DNA of 64,000 nt from Bog-473 sp963791995 (GCA_963791995.1 CAWBUQ010000016.1:59816-123815), one strand, 5' to 3'; counted from the stretch's first letter, positions 1-8,981 are shown. The notes: generated by a model from the sequence alone, not told the origin. A program made the numbers and translations.

Positions 1-131
1 GGGATGGTGCGGTGGCCCACAGCGCCTGTGTCGCCTTCGGCGTCGACCGGATCACGCTCGCCCTCTTGTACCATCACGGGCTCGACGTGAGCAGCTGGCC
101 GGCCGAGGTCAAGGAGGCATTGCGCTTGTGA
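1..131 (+). CDS. amino acid:[carrier protein] ligase, C-terminal end (partial)
   Basis: Only the last 42 residues are present; the gene enters from the left edge and stops at TGA 129-131. The visible part contains SACVAFGVDRITLALLYHHG, which resembles the end of the class II synthetase fold in atypical SerRS-like amino acid:[carrier protein] ligases: a Cys that would be a zinc ligand, then a motif-3-like FGVDR arginine. Known members of that family activate an amino acid with ATP and load it onto the phosphopantetheine arm of a small carrier protein rather than onto tRNA. The stop overlaps the GTG start of the next gene, so the two are probably co-transcribed. Identification rests on a short fragment; a true aminoacyl-tRNA synthetase C-terminus is the alternative. 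Confidence 0.55.
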   Translation, partial: DGAVAHSACVAFGVDRITLALLYHHGLDVSSWPAEVKEALRL

Positions 132-1126
132 GGGTCCAGGTGCTCAATCTGGATCCGAGCACGTACGTCTCCCATCTCGTCCACGGCGACGAGCGGATGT
201 GGCTCGAGTCGAACTGCGCGGCCGACCTCTGGATCGAGGTCCTGCACGGCGTCGGCCTCGAACCGCTCGCTGCCATGGGGTTCTTGCTCAGCGCCGGGTT
301 CGACGGCGAGCAGTGGCGCATGTTCAAGTTCTCCATGGAGGACGTGTGGCGGCTCTACGGGATCGACTGCTACGAGGTGAACCTCTGGCGCACCCTCCCG
401 AACCACCTCGAGGACCACATCGCCCTCGGCCGGATGATCACCATCGACGTCGACGCCTGGTGGCTACCCGACACCGAGGGGCTCACCTACAAGACCGCCC
501 ACCAGAAGACGACGGTGGCGGTCCAGATGATCGACGTGGAGGCCGGCCGCATCGGCTACTTCCACAACGGCGGCTACTACGAGCTCGGCGGCGAGGAGTA
601 CGAGCGGCTGATCGCTGACGAGGCCGTGGCGGTCATCCCGCCCTACGCCGAGGCGATCGACCTCGAGCACCTCCGACGCGACGAGGACCTGCGGCCGCTG
701 GCCCTCGAGCTCGCCCGTGAGCATTTCGCCCGCCGGCCCACGGCCAACCCGGTCAGCGAGATGCGCAAGCGTCTGGAGGGCGACCTCCCCTGGCTCGTCA
801 GGGACGGGATCGACACATTCCACCGCTACGCCTTCGGGTCGATCCGCCAGTGCGGATCCAACGCGGAGCTGGCCGTGGACTACGTGCGCTGGCTGGCCGC
901 CGGCCCGGGCGCTCCCGAGACGAGCACCGCGTCCGAGCAGAGCTCCAGGAACGGCGACGCCGCCGCCGAGGCCTTTCTCACCGTCTCCAAGAAGGCGAAG
1001 GCGCTGGAGTTCCAACTCGCCCGCGTGCTGCGGGGCAAGCAGATCGCACTGGCGGAGGTGATGTCGGAGATGGAGTCCGCCTGGGAGGATGCCATCGAGG
1101 CCACAGCCGCCTTGCTCTATGGCTGA
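128..1126 (+). CDS. DUF1839 family protein
   Basis: This is a 332-residue soluble protein with no signal peptide or membrane segment. The start is GTG 128, overlapping the TGA of the upstream ligase (GTGA). Conserved-looking blocks include WLESNCAADLWIEVLHG near residue 25, FKFSMEDVWRLYGIDCYEVN near residue 68 and YFHNGGYYELGGEEYERL near residue 140. I recognise it as DUF1839, whose biochemical function is unknown to me. Its position between a carrier-protein ligase and a GH2 enzyme, with overlapping ends on both sides, suggests it serves the same pathway, perhaps as the enzyme that takes the amino acid from the carrier protein. That role is inference. Confidence 0.75.
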   Translation: MRVQVLNLDPSTYVSHLVHGDERMWLESNCAADLWIEVLHGVGLEPLAAMGFLLSAGFDGEQWRMFKFSMEDVWRLYGIDCYEVNLWRTLPNHLEDHIALGRMITIDVDAWWLPDTEGLTYKTAHQKTTVAVQMIDVEAGRIGYFHNGGYYELGGEEYERLIADEAVAVIPPYAEAIDLEHLRRDEDLRPLALELAREHFARRPTANPVSEMRKRLEGDLPWLVRDGIDTFHRYAFGSIRQCGSNAELAVDYVRWLAAGPGAPETSTASEQSSRNGDAAAEAFLTVSKKAKALEFQLARVLRGKQIALAEVMSEMESAWEDAIEATAALLYG

Positions 1127-3611
1127 CCTGCTCGAGCACGCGGCCTGGTCGTGTGCTCGCACATCGCCGGGCCTCCTCGACGGGGCGGACCCTTCTGCGC
1201 TCGACGCGCTCGACTGGATGCCCGCGTCCGTCCCGGGCACTGCGGCCGAGGCCCTCGCCGCCGTCGGCGCCCCCGACGTGGCGGACCATGACTACGACGC
1301 GGAGGACTGGTGGTTCCGCTGCCGCTTCCCCGGTGGGCCCGGGACCTGGCAGCTGCAGCTGCACGGCATCGCCACCCTGGCCGACGTCTGGGTCAACGGG
1401 TCCCAGGTGGCCCGGACCGAGAACATGTTCGTGCGCACCTCGGTCACGCTCGAGGGGCTGGGGGACGACAACGAGCTCGTCATCCGCTGCGAAGCGCTGT
1501 CCCCCGCCCTGGCGGTCAAACGGCCCCGGCCGCGTTGGCGGACCACCCAGGTCGAGAACCAGGCGCTGCGCTGGTTCCGCACCACCCTCTTGGGCCGGAT
1601 CCCCGGCTGGGCGCACACCCCCCGCACCGTCGGGCCGTGGCGGCCCGTTGCCGTCACCCAGGACAACGGCCCGCTGAACGGTGCCCTCGACACCTTCGTC
1701 CATGCGTCGTGCGATGGCGAGAGCGGCCGCGTCGACGTCGCCCTGCGCTTCGCGGGCGTGCCCGGCTGGGCCGAGGAGTCCGGCGACGGGGCGCCCGTGC
1801 TGGTCTGCCTGGGCCGCGAGGCCACCTTCGAGGTGGAGCACGAGGGCTCCGATGTGACGCTGCGCGCGTCGCTGCCCGTCACCGGGTTCGAACGGTGGTG
1901 GCCCCATACCCACGGCTCCCAGCCGCTCTACGAAGTCGGGCTGCGATTGGGCGGCGTGGTCCATCCCCTCGGGCGCGTCGGGTTCCGCACGGTGGAGGTC
2001 GACCGCTCCGACGGCGGCTTCACCTTCGTCGTCAACGGCGTCCCGATCTTCGTCAGAGGCGCGAATTGGTTCCCGCCCGATCCCGTCAGCCGGCACGCCG
2101 GCGACGACGAGGTGCGGCGGCGCCTGGGGCTCGCCCGCGAGGCCAACCTCAACATGGTGCGCATCCCGGGCACCACGGCCTACGCCGACCGATCGGTCCT
2201 CGACGCCTGCGACGAGCTCGGCCTGTTGCTCTGGCACGACTGCATGTTCGCCTTCATGGACTACCCCGACGACGAGGGGTTCGTCGCCGGCGTCCGCCAG
2301 GAGTTGCGCCAGGCCTTCGCCGACCTGTCCGGGCATCCGGCGCTGGCCATCGTGTGCGGGAACCAAGAAGTCGCCGAGATCGCCGCCATGAACGGTGGCG
2401 GCCAGACCGGCTTCGAGTCCGAGCTCTTCGACACCGTCATCCCCGCGCTGACCGCCGCGTTGCTGCCCGGCGTCGAGTTCGTGGCGTCGAACCCGGGGGG
2501 CGGCGACCCCGTCTACCGGCCCGACACCGGCGTGAGCCAGTACTTCGGTCTCGGGGGCTACCTGCGCCCGCTCAACGCGCTGCGCCGTGACGACGTGCGC
2601 TTCGCGGCGGAGTGCCTCTGTTACGCCACACCACCCGAACCAGAGGCCGTCACCCGGCTGGGCGGCGCCAACATCGCCGTGCACGACCCCACGTGGAAGG
2701 TGGGCATCCACCACGACCCGGGCCGGTCCTGGGACATGGACGACGTCCGCGCCTTCTACATGCGGGAGGTCTTCGGGGTCGACCCGCTGTGGGAGCGCTA
2801 CTCCGATGCCGAGCGCGCGCTCGATCTGGGCCGGGCCACCAACGCCTTCTTGATGCAGTACGTCTTCACCGAGTGGCGCTGCAACGAGCGGGCCGGTGGC
2901 GGCCTGGTGCTCGGCCTCCACGACCTGGCGCCGGGGGCGGGCTGGGGCCTATTGGACGTGACGGGCCAACCCAAGGCACCGTGGTACGCCATGCGACGAG
3001 TCTCGGAGCCGATCTGCGTCCTCCTCGTCGACGAAGGCCTGAACGGGCTGTGCGCCCACGTGTGCAACGACTCGGCAGAGGCCTTCAGCGGTGAGCTCGC
3101 CGTCGATCTCTACACCAACGGCGAGACCCTGAGCACGCAGGCCGTCCGCCCGGTGAGCGTCAAGGCCCGGGGCGCCGAGATCGTCAATCTTTACAACCTC
3201 TTCGACGAATTCACCGACCTCAACTACGCCTACCGCTTCGGGCCGCCCACATATGACGTCATCGCGGTGACCCTCAAGGACACCGCGGCTTCGGTGGTCT
3301 CCGACTCCGTCCTGCTGCCTCTCGGCCAGGCCCGTCCACTCGAGGCCGACATCGGCCTGCGTGCCGTCGTGCACTCGGACGACTCGACCGGGGGTCCGCC
3401 CCAGGTGCACGTCACGACCCGTCGCTTCGCCCAGTGGGTCTCGGTGAACGCGCCGGGCTTCCGACCGTCGGACTCCTGGTTCCATCTGCCGCCCGGGTCC
3501 GAGCGCGTCGTCACGCTGCACGACTGCGAACCGTCGCGCCCCGCGCGGGGCCGGGTGCGGGCGCTCAACTCCACGGTGGCGGCGGTGATACGACCCGAGG
3601 AGGACTCGTGA
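1119..3611 (+). CDS. beta-mannosidase-like glycoside hydrolase family 2 protein
   Basis: The product is 830 residues. I chose ATG 1119 because it overlaps the DUF1839 stop (TGA 1124-1126), although the frame is open further upstream. The GH2 architecture is visible: an N-terminal sugar-binding jelly roll, the WWP motif before QPLYEVGL (around residue 255), then the TIM barrel with GANWFPPD and the CGNQE motif. E417 of CGNQE should be the acid/base, and E498 in FAAECLCYATP the probable nucleophile. There is no signal peptide, so it appears cytoplasmic. It would hydrolyse, or transfer from, a beta-mannoside-like sugar. The stop TGA 3609-3611 overlaps the next ATG. Substrate specificity cannot be read from the sequence. 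Confidence 0.82.
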   Translation: MADLLEHAAWSCARTSPGLLDGADPSALDALDWMPASVPGTAAEALAAVGAPDVADHDYDAEDWWFRCRFPGGPGTWQLQLHGIATLADVWVNGSQVARTENMFVRTSVTLEGLGDDNELVIRCEALSPALAVKRPRPRWRTTQVENQALRWFRTTLLGRIPGWAHTPRTVGPWRPVAVTQDNGPLNGALDTFVHASCDGESGRVDVALRFAGVPGWAEESGDGAPVLVCLGREATFEVEHEGSDVTLRASLPVTGFERWWPHTHGSQPLYEVGLRLGGVVHPLGRVGFRTVEVDRSDGGFTFVVNGVPIFVRGANWFPPDPVSRHAGDDEVRRRLGLAREANLNMVRIPGTTAYADRSVLDACDELGLLLWHDCMFAFMDYPDDEGFVAGVRQELRQAFADLSGHPALAIVCGNQEVAEIAAMNGGGQTGFESELFDTVIPALTAALLPGVEFVASNPGGGDPVYRPDTGVSQYFGLGGYLRPLNALRRDDVRFAAECLCYATPPEPEAVTRLGGANIAVHDPTWKVGIHHDPGRSWDMDDVRAFYMREVFGVDPLWERYSDAERALDLGRATNAFLMQYVFTEWRCNERAGGGLVLGLHDLAPGAGWGLLDVTGQPKAPWYAMRRVSEPICVLLVDEGLNGLCAHVCNDSAEAFSGELAVDLYTNGETLSTQAVRPVSVKARGAEIVNLYNLFDEFTDLNYAYRFGPPTYDVIAVTLKDTAASVVSDSVLLPLGQARPLEADIGLRAVVHSDDSTGGPPQVHVTTRRFAQWVSVNAPGFRPSDSWFHLPPGSERVVTLHDCEPSRPARGRVRALNSTVAAVIRPEEDS

Positions 3612-4460
3612 TGACCGGTGCGCCCGTCCCGACGGACCCCGCCACTGCGGCTGCTCCTGCCACCCCGACCACCCCGGCCAGCGTGCGGGCGACGCCGGTC
3701 TACTTCGGTCCACAGGAAAGGCCGCTCTTCGGCTGGGTCCACCAACCGGCCGACGGGCTCTCCCGCGGCACGGTCATCATGTGCGAGCCCCTGCTGCGCG
3801 AGTACATCAGTGCGCACTACACCTTTCGTGTCCTGGCCGAGGCCCTGGCCGCTCGAGGCATCACGGCCATCCGCTTCGACTACGACGGCACCGGCGACTC
3901 GGCGGGCGACGACTCCGATCCGGGTCGGATCGACGCCGCGGTGGCCTCCATCGGGCACGCCGTCGATCTGGCGCGGAGCCTGGGCCCGACTCGGCTCGCC
4001 CTCATCGGCATGCGCCTCGGCGCGTTGCTGGCGTCCAAGGCCGTCGAACACGACACGTCGATCTCCGAGCTCGTGCTCTGGGATCCCTGCGGCTCGGGAC
4101 GCGACTTCCTGCGGGCGCAGTCAGCCCTCTTCCGGATGCGCTACGGGAAGGCAAAACGAGAAGACGGCAGCACGGAAGTTCCCGGTTTCGTGCTCTCGAC
4201 CCAGACCGTCGAAGAACTGTCGGCGCTGGCGGCACCCACCTCGCTCCCTTCGATCGAGCACGCGCTGATCCTCGATCGCTCCGACCGCCCCGCGTCAGGG
4301 ACCTTCGGCGTCGACGAGAGCCGGATCGAACGCCTCGAGGCGACCGGTCAAGCCGGGCTCATGGACATCGAGCCTTTCTTCAACACAGTGCCGTCCACGG
4401 CGATCGAGAGCATCGCCGACTGGTTCGACGGGGTCTTTCCGACCGAGCGTGCCGCGCGAG
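3611..4460 (+). CDS. alpha/beta hydrolase domain 1 of a probable tandem hydrolase (frame lost near 4450)
   Basis: ATG 3611 overlaps the GH2 stop. After a low-complexity Thr/Pro/Ala N-terminus, the domain shows EPLLREYISAHYTFR and IRFDYDGTGDSAG, typical of serine-aminopeptidase-like alpha/beta hydrolases. The nucleophile elbow reads GMRLG at residues 133-137, so the expected Ser of GxSxG is Arg. A similar GLRLG elbow is, as I recall, seen in exosortase-A-associated hydrolase 2. The natural C-terminus is unclear: this frame runs on without a stop to 5185 as nonsense, while the second hydrolase domain starts in another frame at 4449. A single indel near 4450 would make one roughly 600-residue two-domain protein. 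Confidence 0.65.
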
Positions 4461-5426
4461 TCGCAACCGGCAACCGACGCCATTACGGTGCGAGCCAAAG
4501 ACGGATCCCGGGTCAGCGAGCGCGTCGTCACGCTCGGGCCGCACGACTTGTTCGGGATCCTGGCGACCGGCGATGCCGAGCCGACCGGCCCACCGGTTCT
4601 GTTCCTCAACAGCGGGAGGGATCCCCACACGGGCCCCAACCGGATGTGGGTCGACCTCAGCCGGGAATGGGCCGCGTTGGGCTTCCCCTGTTACCGCTTC
4701 GACCTCAGTGGCCTCGGGGACAGTCCGGTCCGCCCCGGGCAGGTACCCAACCGCGTCCGGGTGGCCGAGGCGTTCGACGACGTGGTCGATGCCGTGGCCG
4801 ACGTGGTGGGTGGCCCGTCGAACGGCCGGCCCGACGGCGCGTCGGACGGCGCGTCGGACGGCGAGGTCGCACCCGTCGTGCTGGCCGGGCTGTGCGCCGG
4901 TGCCTACCAGGTGCTCGAGAGTGCGATCGATCTGCGCCCGCGGTCGGTCCTCTCGGTCAACCCGATCCTGCGGTTCCAGCCGTGGGAGGTCGATCTGGGC
5001 GGGCCGATGGACCCGCGACGACGGTTCTGCAAGCCCGCCGGCAGCCTGCGCCAGACCTACCGGGCGCTGCCGTCGTGGAAGATCCTGCGACTGGCCCGCG
5101 CTCGCTACCTCACCTTCGCCGGCAGGCTCTCACGTCAGCGCACATCGATCGACTGGCTCGAGGAGGCAGCCGCGCAGGGGACTGACATTCTGTGCATCTG
5201 TGGAGAAGAAGAGGCGGTGCCCTTCTTCGAAGGCGTGTCGGCCGATCGCACGACGGTGGAAGACGAGCGCTGCCGGCTCCAGGTGATCCCTGGTCTCGAC
5301 CATGGGCTCATGATGGCCGGGGACCGCGTGCAGGTCGCCTCCCTCCTCACCGCGCACATCTCATCGCTGTTCCCTCACGGCGCGACAACGGCTCGGACCG
5401 ACACGTCGCAGCCGTCGAACTCGTAG
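4449..5426 (+). CDS. alpha/beta hydrolase domain 2 (same gene as the preceding domain, or a separate GTG-started gene)
   Basis: A GTG at 4449 opens 325 residues with a second alpha/beta-hydrolase fold: FLNSGRDPHTGPNRMW, YRFDLSGLGDSP, then a nucleophile elbow AGLCAGAYQ. The elbow has Cys149 in GLCAG (residues 147-151) where Ser is expected, followed late by GLDHGLMM with a candidate catalytic His. Members with GLCxG elbows occur in exosortase-A-associated hydrolase 1 and relatives. A PDGASDGASDG stretch near residue 125 comes from a short DNA repeat. Either this is the second half of a fused protein split by a frameshift, or translation restarts at the GTG. Substrate unknown; a thioester or ester in the carrier-protein pathway is a reasonable guess. 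Confidence 0.65.
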   Translation: MPRESQPATDAITVRAKDGSRVSERVVTLGPHDLFGILATGDAEPTGPPVLFLNSGRDPHTGPNRMWVDLSREWAALGFPCYRFDLSGLGDSPVRPGQVPNRVRVAEAFDDVVDAVADVVGGPSNGRPDGASDGASDGEVAPVVLAGLCAGAYQVLESAIDLRPRSVLSVNPILRFQPWEVDLGGPMDPRRRFCKPAGSLRQTYRALPSWKILRLARARYLTFAGRLSRQRTSIDWLEEAAAQGTDILCICGEEEAVPFFEGVSADRTTVEDERCRLQVIPGLDHGLMMAGDRVQVASLLTAHISSLFPHGATTARTDTSQPSNS

Positions 5427-5475
5427 TCGCGCCCGCGATCGGAATGCTCAGACACCGAAGCGCGTTGTTCTGTAG

Positions 5476-6045
5476 GTGGACTACCGGCTCCTCCTGATTT
5501 CGGGCAGCCTGCGTGAAGGCTCGACCAATACGGCCGCGCTGCGATCGATCCAAGCGGCGCCGCCGCGTGGCGTGCACGCCTCCTTCTACGACGAGCTGGC
5601 CGGCCTGCCCGCCTTCAACCCCGATCTCGACACCGGCGCACCGCCACCCGAGGTCGACCGCCTGCGAACCCGCATCCATCGTTCGGACGCGCTCGTGTTC
5701 TCGACACCAGAATACGCAGGAGCCCTCCCGGGGTCGTTGAAGAACCTGCTCGATTGGACCATCGGCGATGAAGACGCCGACTCCGTCTACGAGAAACCAG
5801 TTGCATGGCTGAACGCCTCGCCACGAGGTGCCGCGGGCGCGCACGCGGAGCTGCGAACCGTCCTCGGGTACGCGGACGCCACCATCGTCGAAGCGGCGTG
5901 CATGACAGTGCCGGTGACGCAGGCCATGCTGGGCACCGACGGCCTGGTGAAGGATCCCGCCGCCCTCGACCAGATGCACACGATGCTGCAGCGCCTGACG
6001 GCGCGACTGGCATCAGTCTCGGGCTCGGGGTCGCCTCGGCCCTAA
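5476..6045 (+). CDS. NADPH-dependent FMN reductase family protein
   Basis: A 189-residue flavodoxin-like protein starting at GTG 5476. It contains the flavin phosphate-binding loop SGSLREGSTN near the N-terminus and the family signature STPEYAGALPGSLKNLLDW around residues 76-94. Proteins of this family use NAD(P)H to reduce FMN or act as quinone/azo reductases in the cytoplasm. No clear Shine-Dalgarno site precedes the GTG. It lies 49 bases after the hydrolase cluster but shows no functional link to it. The stop (TAA 6043-6045) overlaps the stop of the convergent NUDIX gene by four bases. Confidence 0.85.
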   Translation: MDYRLLLISGSLREGSTNTAALRSIQAAPPRGVHASFYDELAGLPAFNPDLDTGAPPPEVDRLRTRIHRSDALVFSTPEYAGALPGSLKNLLDWTIGDEDADSVYEKPVAWLNASPRGAAGAHAELRTVLGYADATIVEAACMTVPVTQAMLGTDGLVKDPAALDQMHTMLQRLTARLASVSGSGSPRP

Positions 6046-6653
6046 CTCGTGGCGAGCGTGCCGGGATCGCCGGGATGACCGAGCTCGCGGCCATCGAGCG
6101 CACTGAGCACACCGACAACACCGAGCACACCGAGGTGCTCGAGGCCCACATAGCCGGCCCACCCGTCCGTCAACTGGCCGGACTGCAGCCGCCGATGAAA
6201 CTCCTCCGCTGACACGAGGATCGCCTCACAGAACTCCTCCGAGGGGTCCAGTTCCGGTTCGCGTACCCTCCGGCAGTCCATGGCGACCGCCGCCCATTTG
6301 CGTCGCGTGATGTTGGCGCCCTGCCAGGTATGGCCGATCACCGTCAGGTCGCCCACGTATCCGGTCTCTTCTGCCAATTCCCGACGCGCCGCTTCGAGCG
6401 GTGACTCGCCGTCACCGAGCTCCCCTCCGGGCAATTCGTCGAGCATGCAGGCGGGACCCGGACGGAACTGGCGCGCCAGGATCATCTGTCCGTCCTCGGT
6501 GACGGCGACCACCGCGACGGCATCGCGCGTCGTCATGACGTCCCAGTCGACGTCGGCGCCGTCGGGCATGCGGTAGGTCTTGGTCACGACCTCGATCCAT
6601 CCGTTCGGACCACGTCGCTGCCCGATCAATTTCCAGGGTTGCGCTTCGGACAT
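6042..6653 (-). CDS. NUDIX hydrolase (ADP-ribose pyrophosphatase-like)
   Basis: A 203-residue protein. The full Nudix box is present: G, then E, then RELAEETGY, within GELGDGESPLEAARRELAEE and the residues that follow. Upstream are ILARQFRPGPACMLDELPGG, typical of ADP-ribose/sugar-nucleotide pyrophosphatases (NudF-like). I chose MSEAQPWKLIGQ (ATG at 6653) because the residues upstream in frame look like out-of-frame arginine-rich noise. The enzyme would hydrolyse a nucleoside diphosphate linked to another group, with Mg2+ held by the REL-EE glutamates. It converges on the flavin reductase gene. Confidence 0.87.
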   Translation of the reverse strand: MSEAQPWKLIGQRRGPNGWIEVVTKTYRMPDGADVDWDVMTTRDAVAVVAVTEDGQMILARQFRPGPACMLDELPGGELGDGESPLEAARRELAEETGYVGDLTVIGHTWQGANITRRKWAAVAMDCRRVREPELDPSEEFCEAILVSAEEFHRRLQSGQLTDGWAGYVGLEHLGVLGVVGVLSALDGRELGHPGDPGTLATS

Positions 6654-6856
6654 CTGACCCTTTCGCGAGGTACTGCACGGCAGACCATCAGTCTCCTGGG
6701 TGCCGCCGGACATGACAAAACGAGCGAGGCTTTCGCTCGAGCGGCGACACGACCACGACGCCGTCGTCCGCCTCGCCCTGCGGGAACGAAGCAGCGCGCG
6801 GCCGCGTGCGGGCGTGTGCGAGGATGTCGGGGTCCGGCGATGCAGAGGGGGCTGGA

Positions 6857-8584
6857 ATGGCATCGATTCGATTCGTTCGCGTGCTGTGCAGTGTCGCGCT
6901 GCTGGCGGGCCTGTTCACCGTTGTGACCGCTGCCGTGACGCCTGTTCTCGCCTCGGGCGGGACCCCCGTCCCTGGCGCTCCGAACTGCCCGATGTTCCCC
7001 GCCGACAACGTGTGGAACACGCCCATCACCAACTTGCCGGTCGATTCGCATTCCGCCGCGTGGCTGGCCAGCATGGACGCCGGCTCGACCAACCTGCACC
7101 CCGACTTCGGGCCGTCGGGTGATCCTGCAAATCCCTATGGCATGCCGTACACGGTTGTCGCACCTAACCAACCCTTCGTCAGCGTGGCGTTCCAGTACGG
7201 GAGCGAGAGCGACCCCGGGCCGTACCCGCTCGGGGCGAACACGCCGATCGAAGGAGGGCAGAGTTCGACCGGTGATCGCCACGCCCTCATGGTGGACCCG
7301 AGCACCTGCACGCTCTACGAGCTCTACGACGCGCACTACAACGCCTCGGGATCGACGGCCGGGTCTGGCGCCATCTGGAACCTCAACTCCAACGCCCTGC
7401 GCCCGGCGGGGTGGACCTCTGCTGACGCGGCGGGTCTGCCCATCCTGCCCGGACTGGTCCGCTACGACGAGGTCGAGTCGGGCAGCATCACGCACGCCAT
7501 CAGGATGACCGCGGAGACGACCGACACCAGCTACGTCTGGCCGGCGCGGCACGAGGCGGGATCGAGCTCGAACTCCAACCTGCCGCCGATGGGAGCCCGA
7601 TTCCGGCTGAAGGCCAGCTTCAACATCAGCGGGTTCTCGCCCCAGGCCCAAGTGGTGCTCCGGGCGATGCAGCAGTACGGACTGATCCTCGCCGACAACG
7701 GCAGCAACTGGTACTTCGGCGGTACCGCCGACCCGGCATGGCCACAATCGCTCGTCGACGAGTTGAAGGAGGTCCCGGCCAGCGAGTTCGAGGCGGTCGA
7801 CGAATCGTCGCTCATGGTGAACCCGGACTCGGGCCAGGCTCGCAGCTTCCCTGGCCCGGTGACGGGCATCGCAGCACCGCCGTCGGGATCGGGGTACTGG
7901 CTCTCGGACGCCGAGGGTGCGGTCTCGGCGCACAACGTGGCGAGTGACGGCTCCATGGCGGGTACGCCGTTGAATGCGCCCATCGCCCACATCGTCTCGA
8001 CTCCTGACGGCGGTGGTTACTGGCTCGTGGCGGCCGACGGCGGCACGTTCGCTTTCGGCGATGCGGGATTCTTCGGTTCCATGGGCGGCACACATCTCAA
8101 TGCGCCCGTCGTGAACATGGCCCCGACCCCGGACGGCCGTGGCTATTGGCTGGTGGCCAAAGACGGCGGCGTCTTCGCCTTTGGCGATGCGCCTTATTTC
8201 GGGTCCATGGGTGGCAGGCACCTCAATGCGCCGATCGTGGGCATCGCCGCAGACCCACAGACGGGCGGATATTGGCTGGTGGCGTCCGACGGCGGGATCT
8301 TCGCCTACAACGCACCCTTCTATGGATCGACTGGCAACATCCACCTCCAGCAACCGGTGAACGGCATGACCACGGCATCCGGTGGGGGCGGGTACTGGAT
8401 GGTGGCGTCTGACGGCGGGATCTTCGCCTTCGGCCTCGCTCCATTCTGGGGCAGCACCGGGGCTATCCGCCTCAACGCGCCCGTGATGGGCATGGCCGAG
8501 GACGTGGCATCAGGGGGCTACTGGATGGTCGGCTCCGACGGGGGCGTCTTCTCCTTCAACGCGCCGTTTTACGGTTCCGACTGA
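6857..8584 (+). CDS. secreted protein with six C-terminal GYWLVASDGG-type repeats
   Basis: A 575-residue exported protein. ATG 6857 follows a purine-rich GAGGGGG and opens a signal peptide (RFVRVLCSVALLAGLF, cleavage probably after VLA). Residues about 35-330 form an unnamed domain beginning CPMFPADNVWNTPI, with DRHALMVDP and SYVWPARHEAG inside. From about residue 333 to the end are six imperfect repeats of roughly 40 residues, each with GYW(L/M)V.SDGG.F.F then FYGS and LNAP, suggesting beta-propeller blades. Such repeats are, in my experience, common in surface proteins of Acidimicrobiia. The N-terminal domain resembles a hydrolase-like extracellular domain, but I cannot assign activity. Confidence 0.8.
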   Translation: MASIRFVRVLCSVALLAGLFTVVTAAVTPVLASGGTPVPGAPNCPMFPADNVWNTPITNLPVDSHSAAWLASMDAGSTNLHPDFGPSGDPANPYGMPYTVVAPNQPFVSVAFQYGSESDPGPYPLGANTPIEGGQSSTGDRHALMVDPSTCTLYELYDAHYNASGSTAGSGAIWNLNSNALRPAGWTSADAAGLPILPGLVRYDEVESGSITHAIRMTAETTDTSYVWPARHEAGSSSNSNLPPMGARFRLKASFNISGFSPQAQVVLRAMQQYGLILADNGSNWYFGGTADPAWPQSLVDELKEVPASEFEAVDESSLMVNPDSGQARSFPGPVTGIAAPPSGSGYWLSDAEGAVSAHNVASDGSMAGTPLNAPIAHIVSTPDGGGYWLVAADGGTFAFGDAGFFGSMGGTHLNAPVVNMAPTPDGRGYWLVAKDGGVFAFGDAPYFGSMGGRHLNAPIVGIAADPQTGGYWLVASDGGIFAYNAPFYGSTGNIHLQQPVNGMTTASGGGGYWMVASDGGIFAFGLAPFWGSTGAIRLNAPVMGMAEDVASGGYWMVGSDGGVFSFNAPFYGSD

Positions 8585-8640
8585 GCCGCCTGGACCCTTC
8601 GAGGTGAGCCCGCCGGGGTCGCAAACTTCGATCCTGGGGC

Positions 8641-8870
8641 CCAGCGTCGAGCAGACGCACAGCCCTCACGCGCGATCGCGCCGCCGACTGGGTGGCCAGG
8701 ATCGGGGTGTTCGCCGTGGCACCTCCGATCCTCGTCTACGCCATTCCCGGCTATCCGAACACCTACTACAACGAAGGCATCAACGAGATCTTCGGGTCGG
8801 CATCCTCCTCAACGAAGCCTCGGTCATCGGCGTGCTCGTGGCGCTGGCCGGCACTCTGCTGCACACGTAG
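8641..8870 (+). pseudogene. possible remnant of a small membrane protein, frame broken near 8800
   Basis: One frame gives ADWVARIGVFAVAPPILVYA then GYPNTYYNEGINEIFG; at about 8800 the hydrophobic continuation LLNEASVIGVLVALAGTLLH appears in another frame and ends at TAG 8868-8870. Put together it reads as a two-helix membrane protein with a short polar loop. I see no start codon with a ribosome site, and nothing like it elsewhere in the window. It may be a frameshifted small gene, a decayed fragment, or chance. The rest of 8585-8980 holds nothing else I recognise. Confidence 0.25.
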
Positions 8871-8981
8871 CAGGCAGACAGAGGGCGACGGGTCAGCGCC
8901 GGCGCTGTGCAATCGACCGCGCCGGTTTGACGCACGTCCGAATATGACAGCGCGTGCCAGCGCACATATCTGAATGATGGA

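Noticed and set aside
978..2921. Long open frame antisense to the GH2 gene
   Set aside because: Its Val/Gly/Ala/Arg-rich sequence is typical of the reverse frame of a high-GC gene, and no domain or ribosome site is present.
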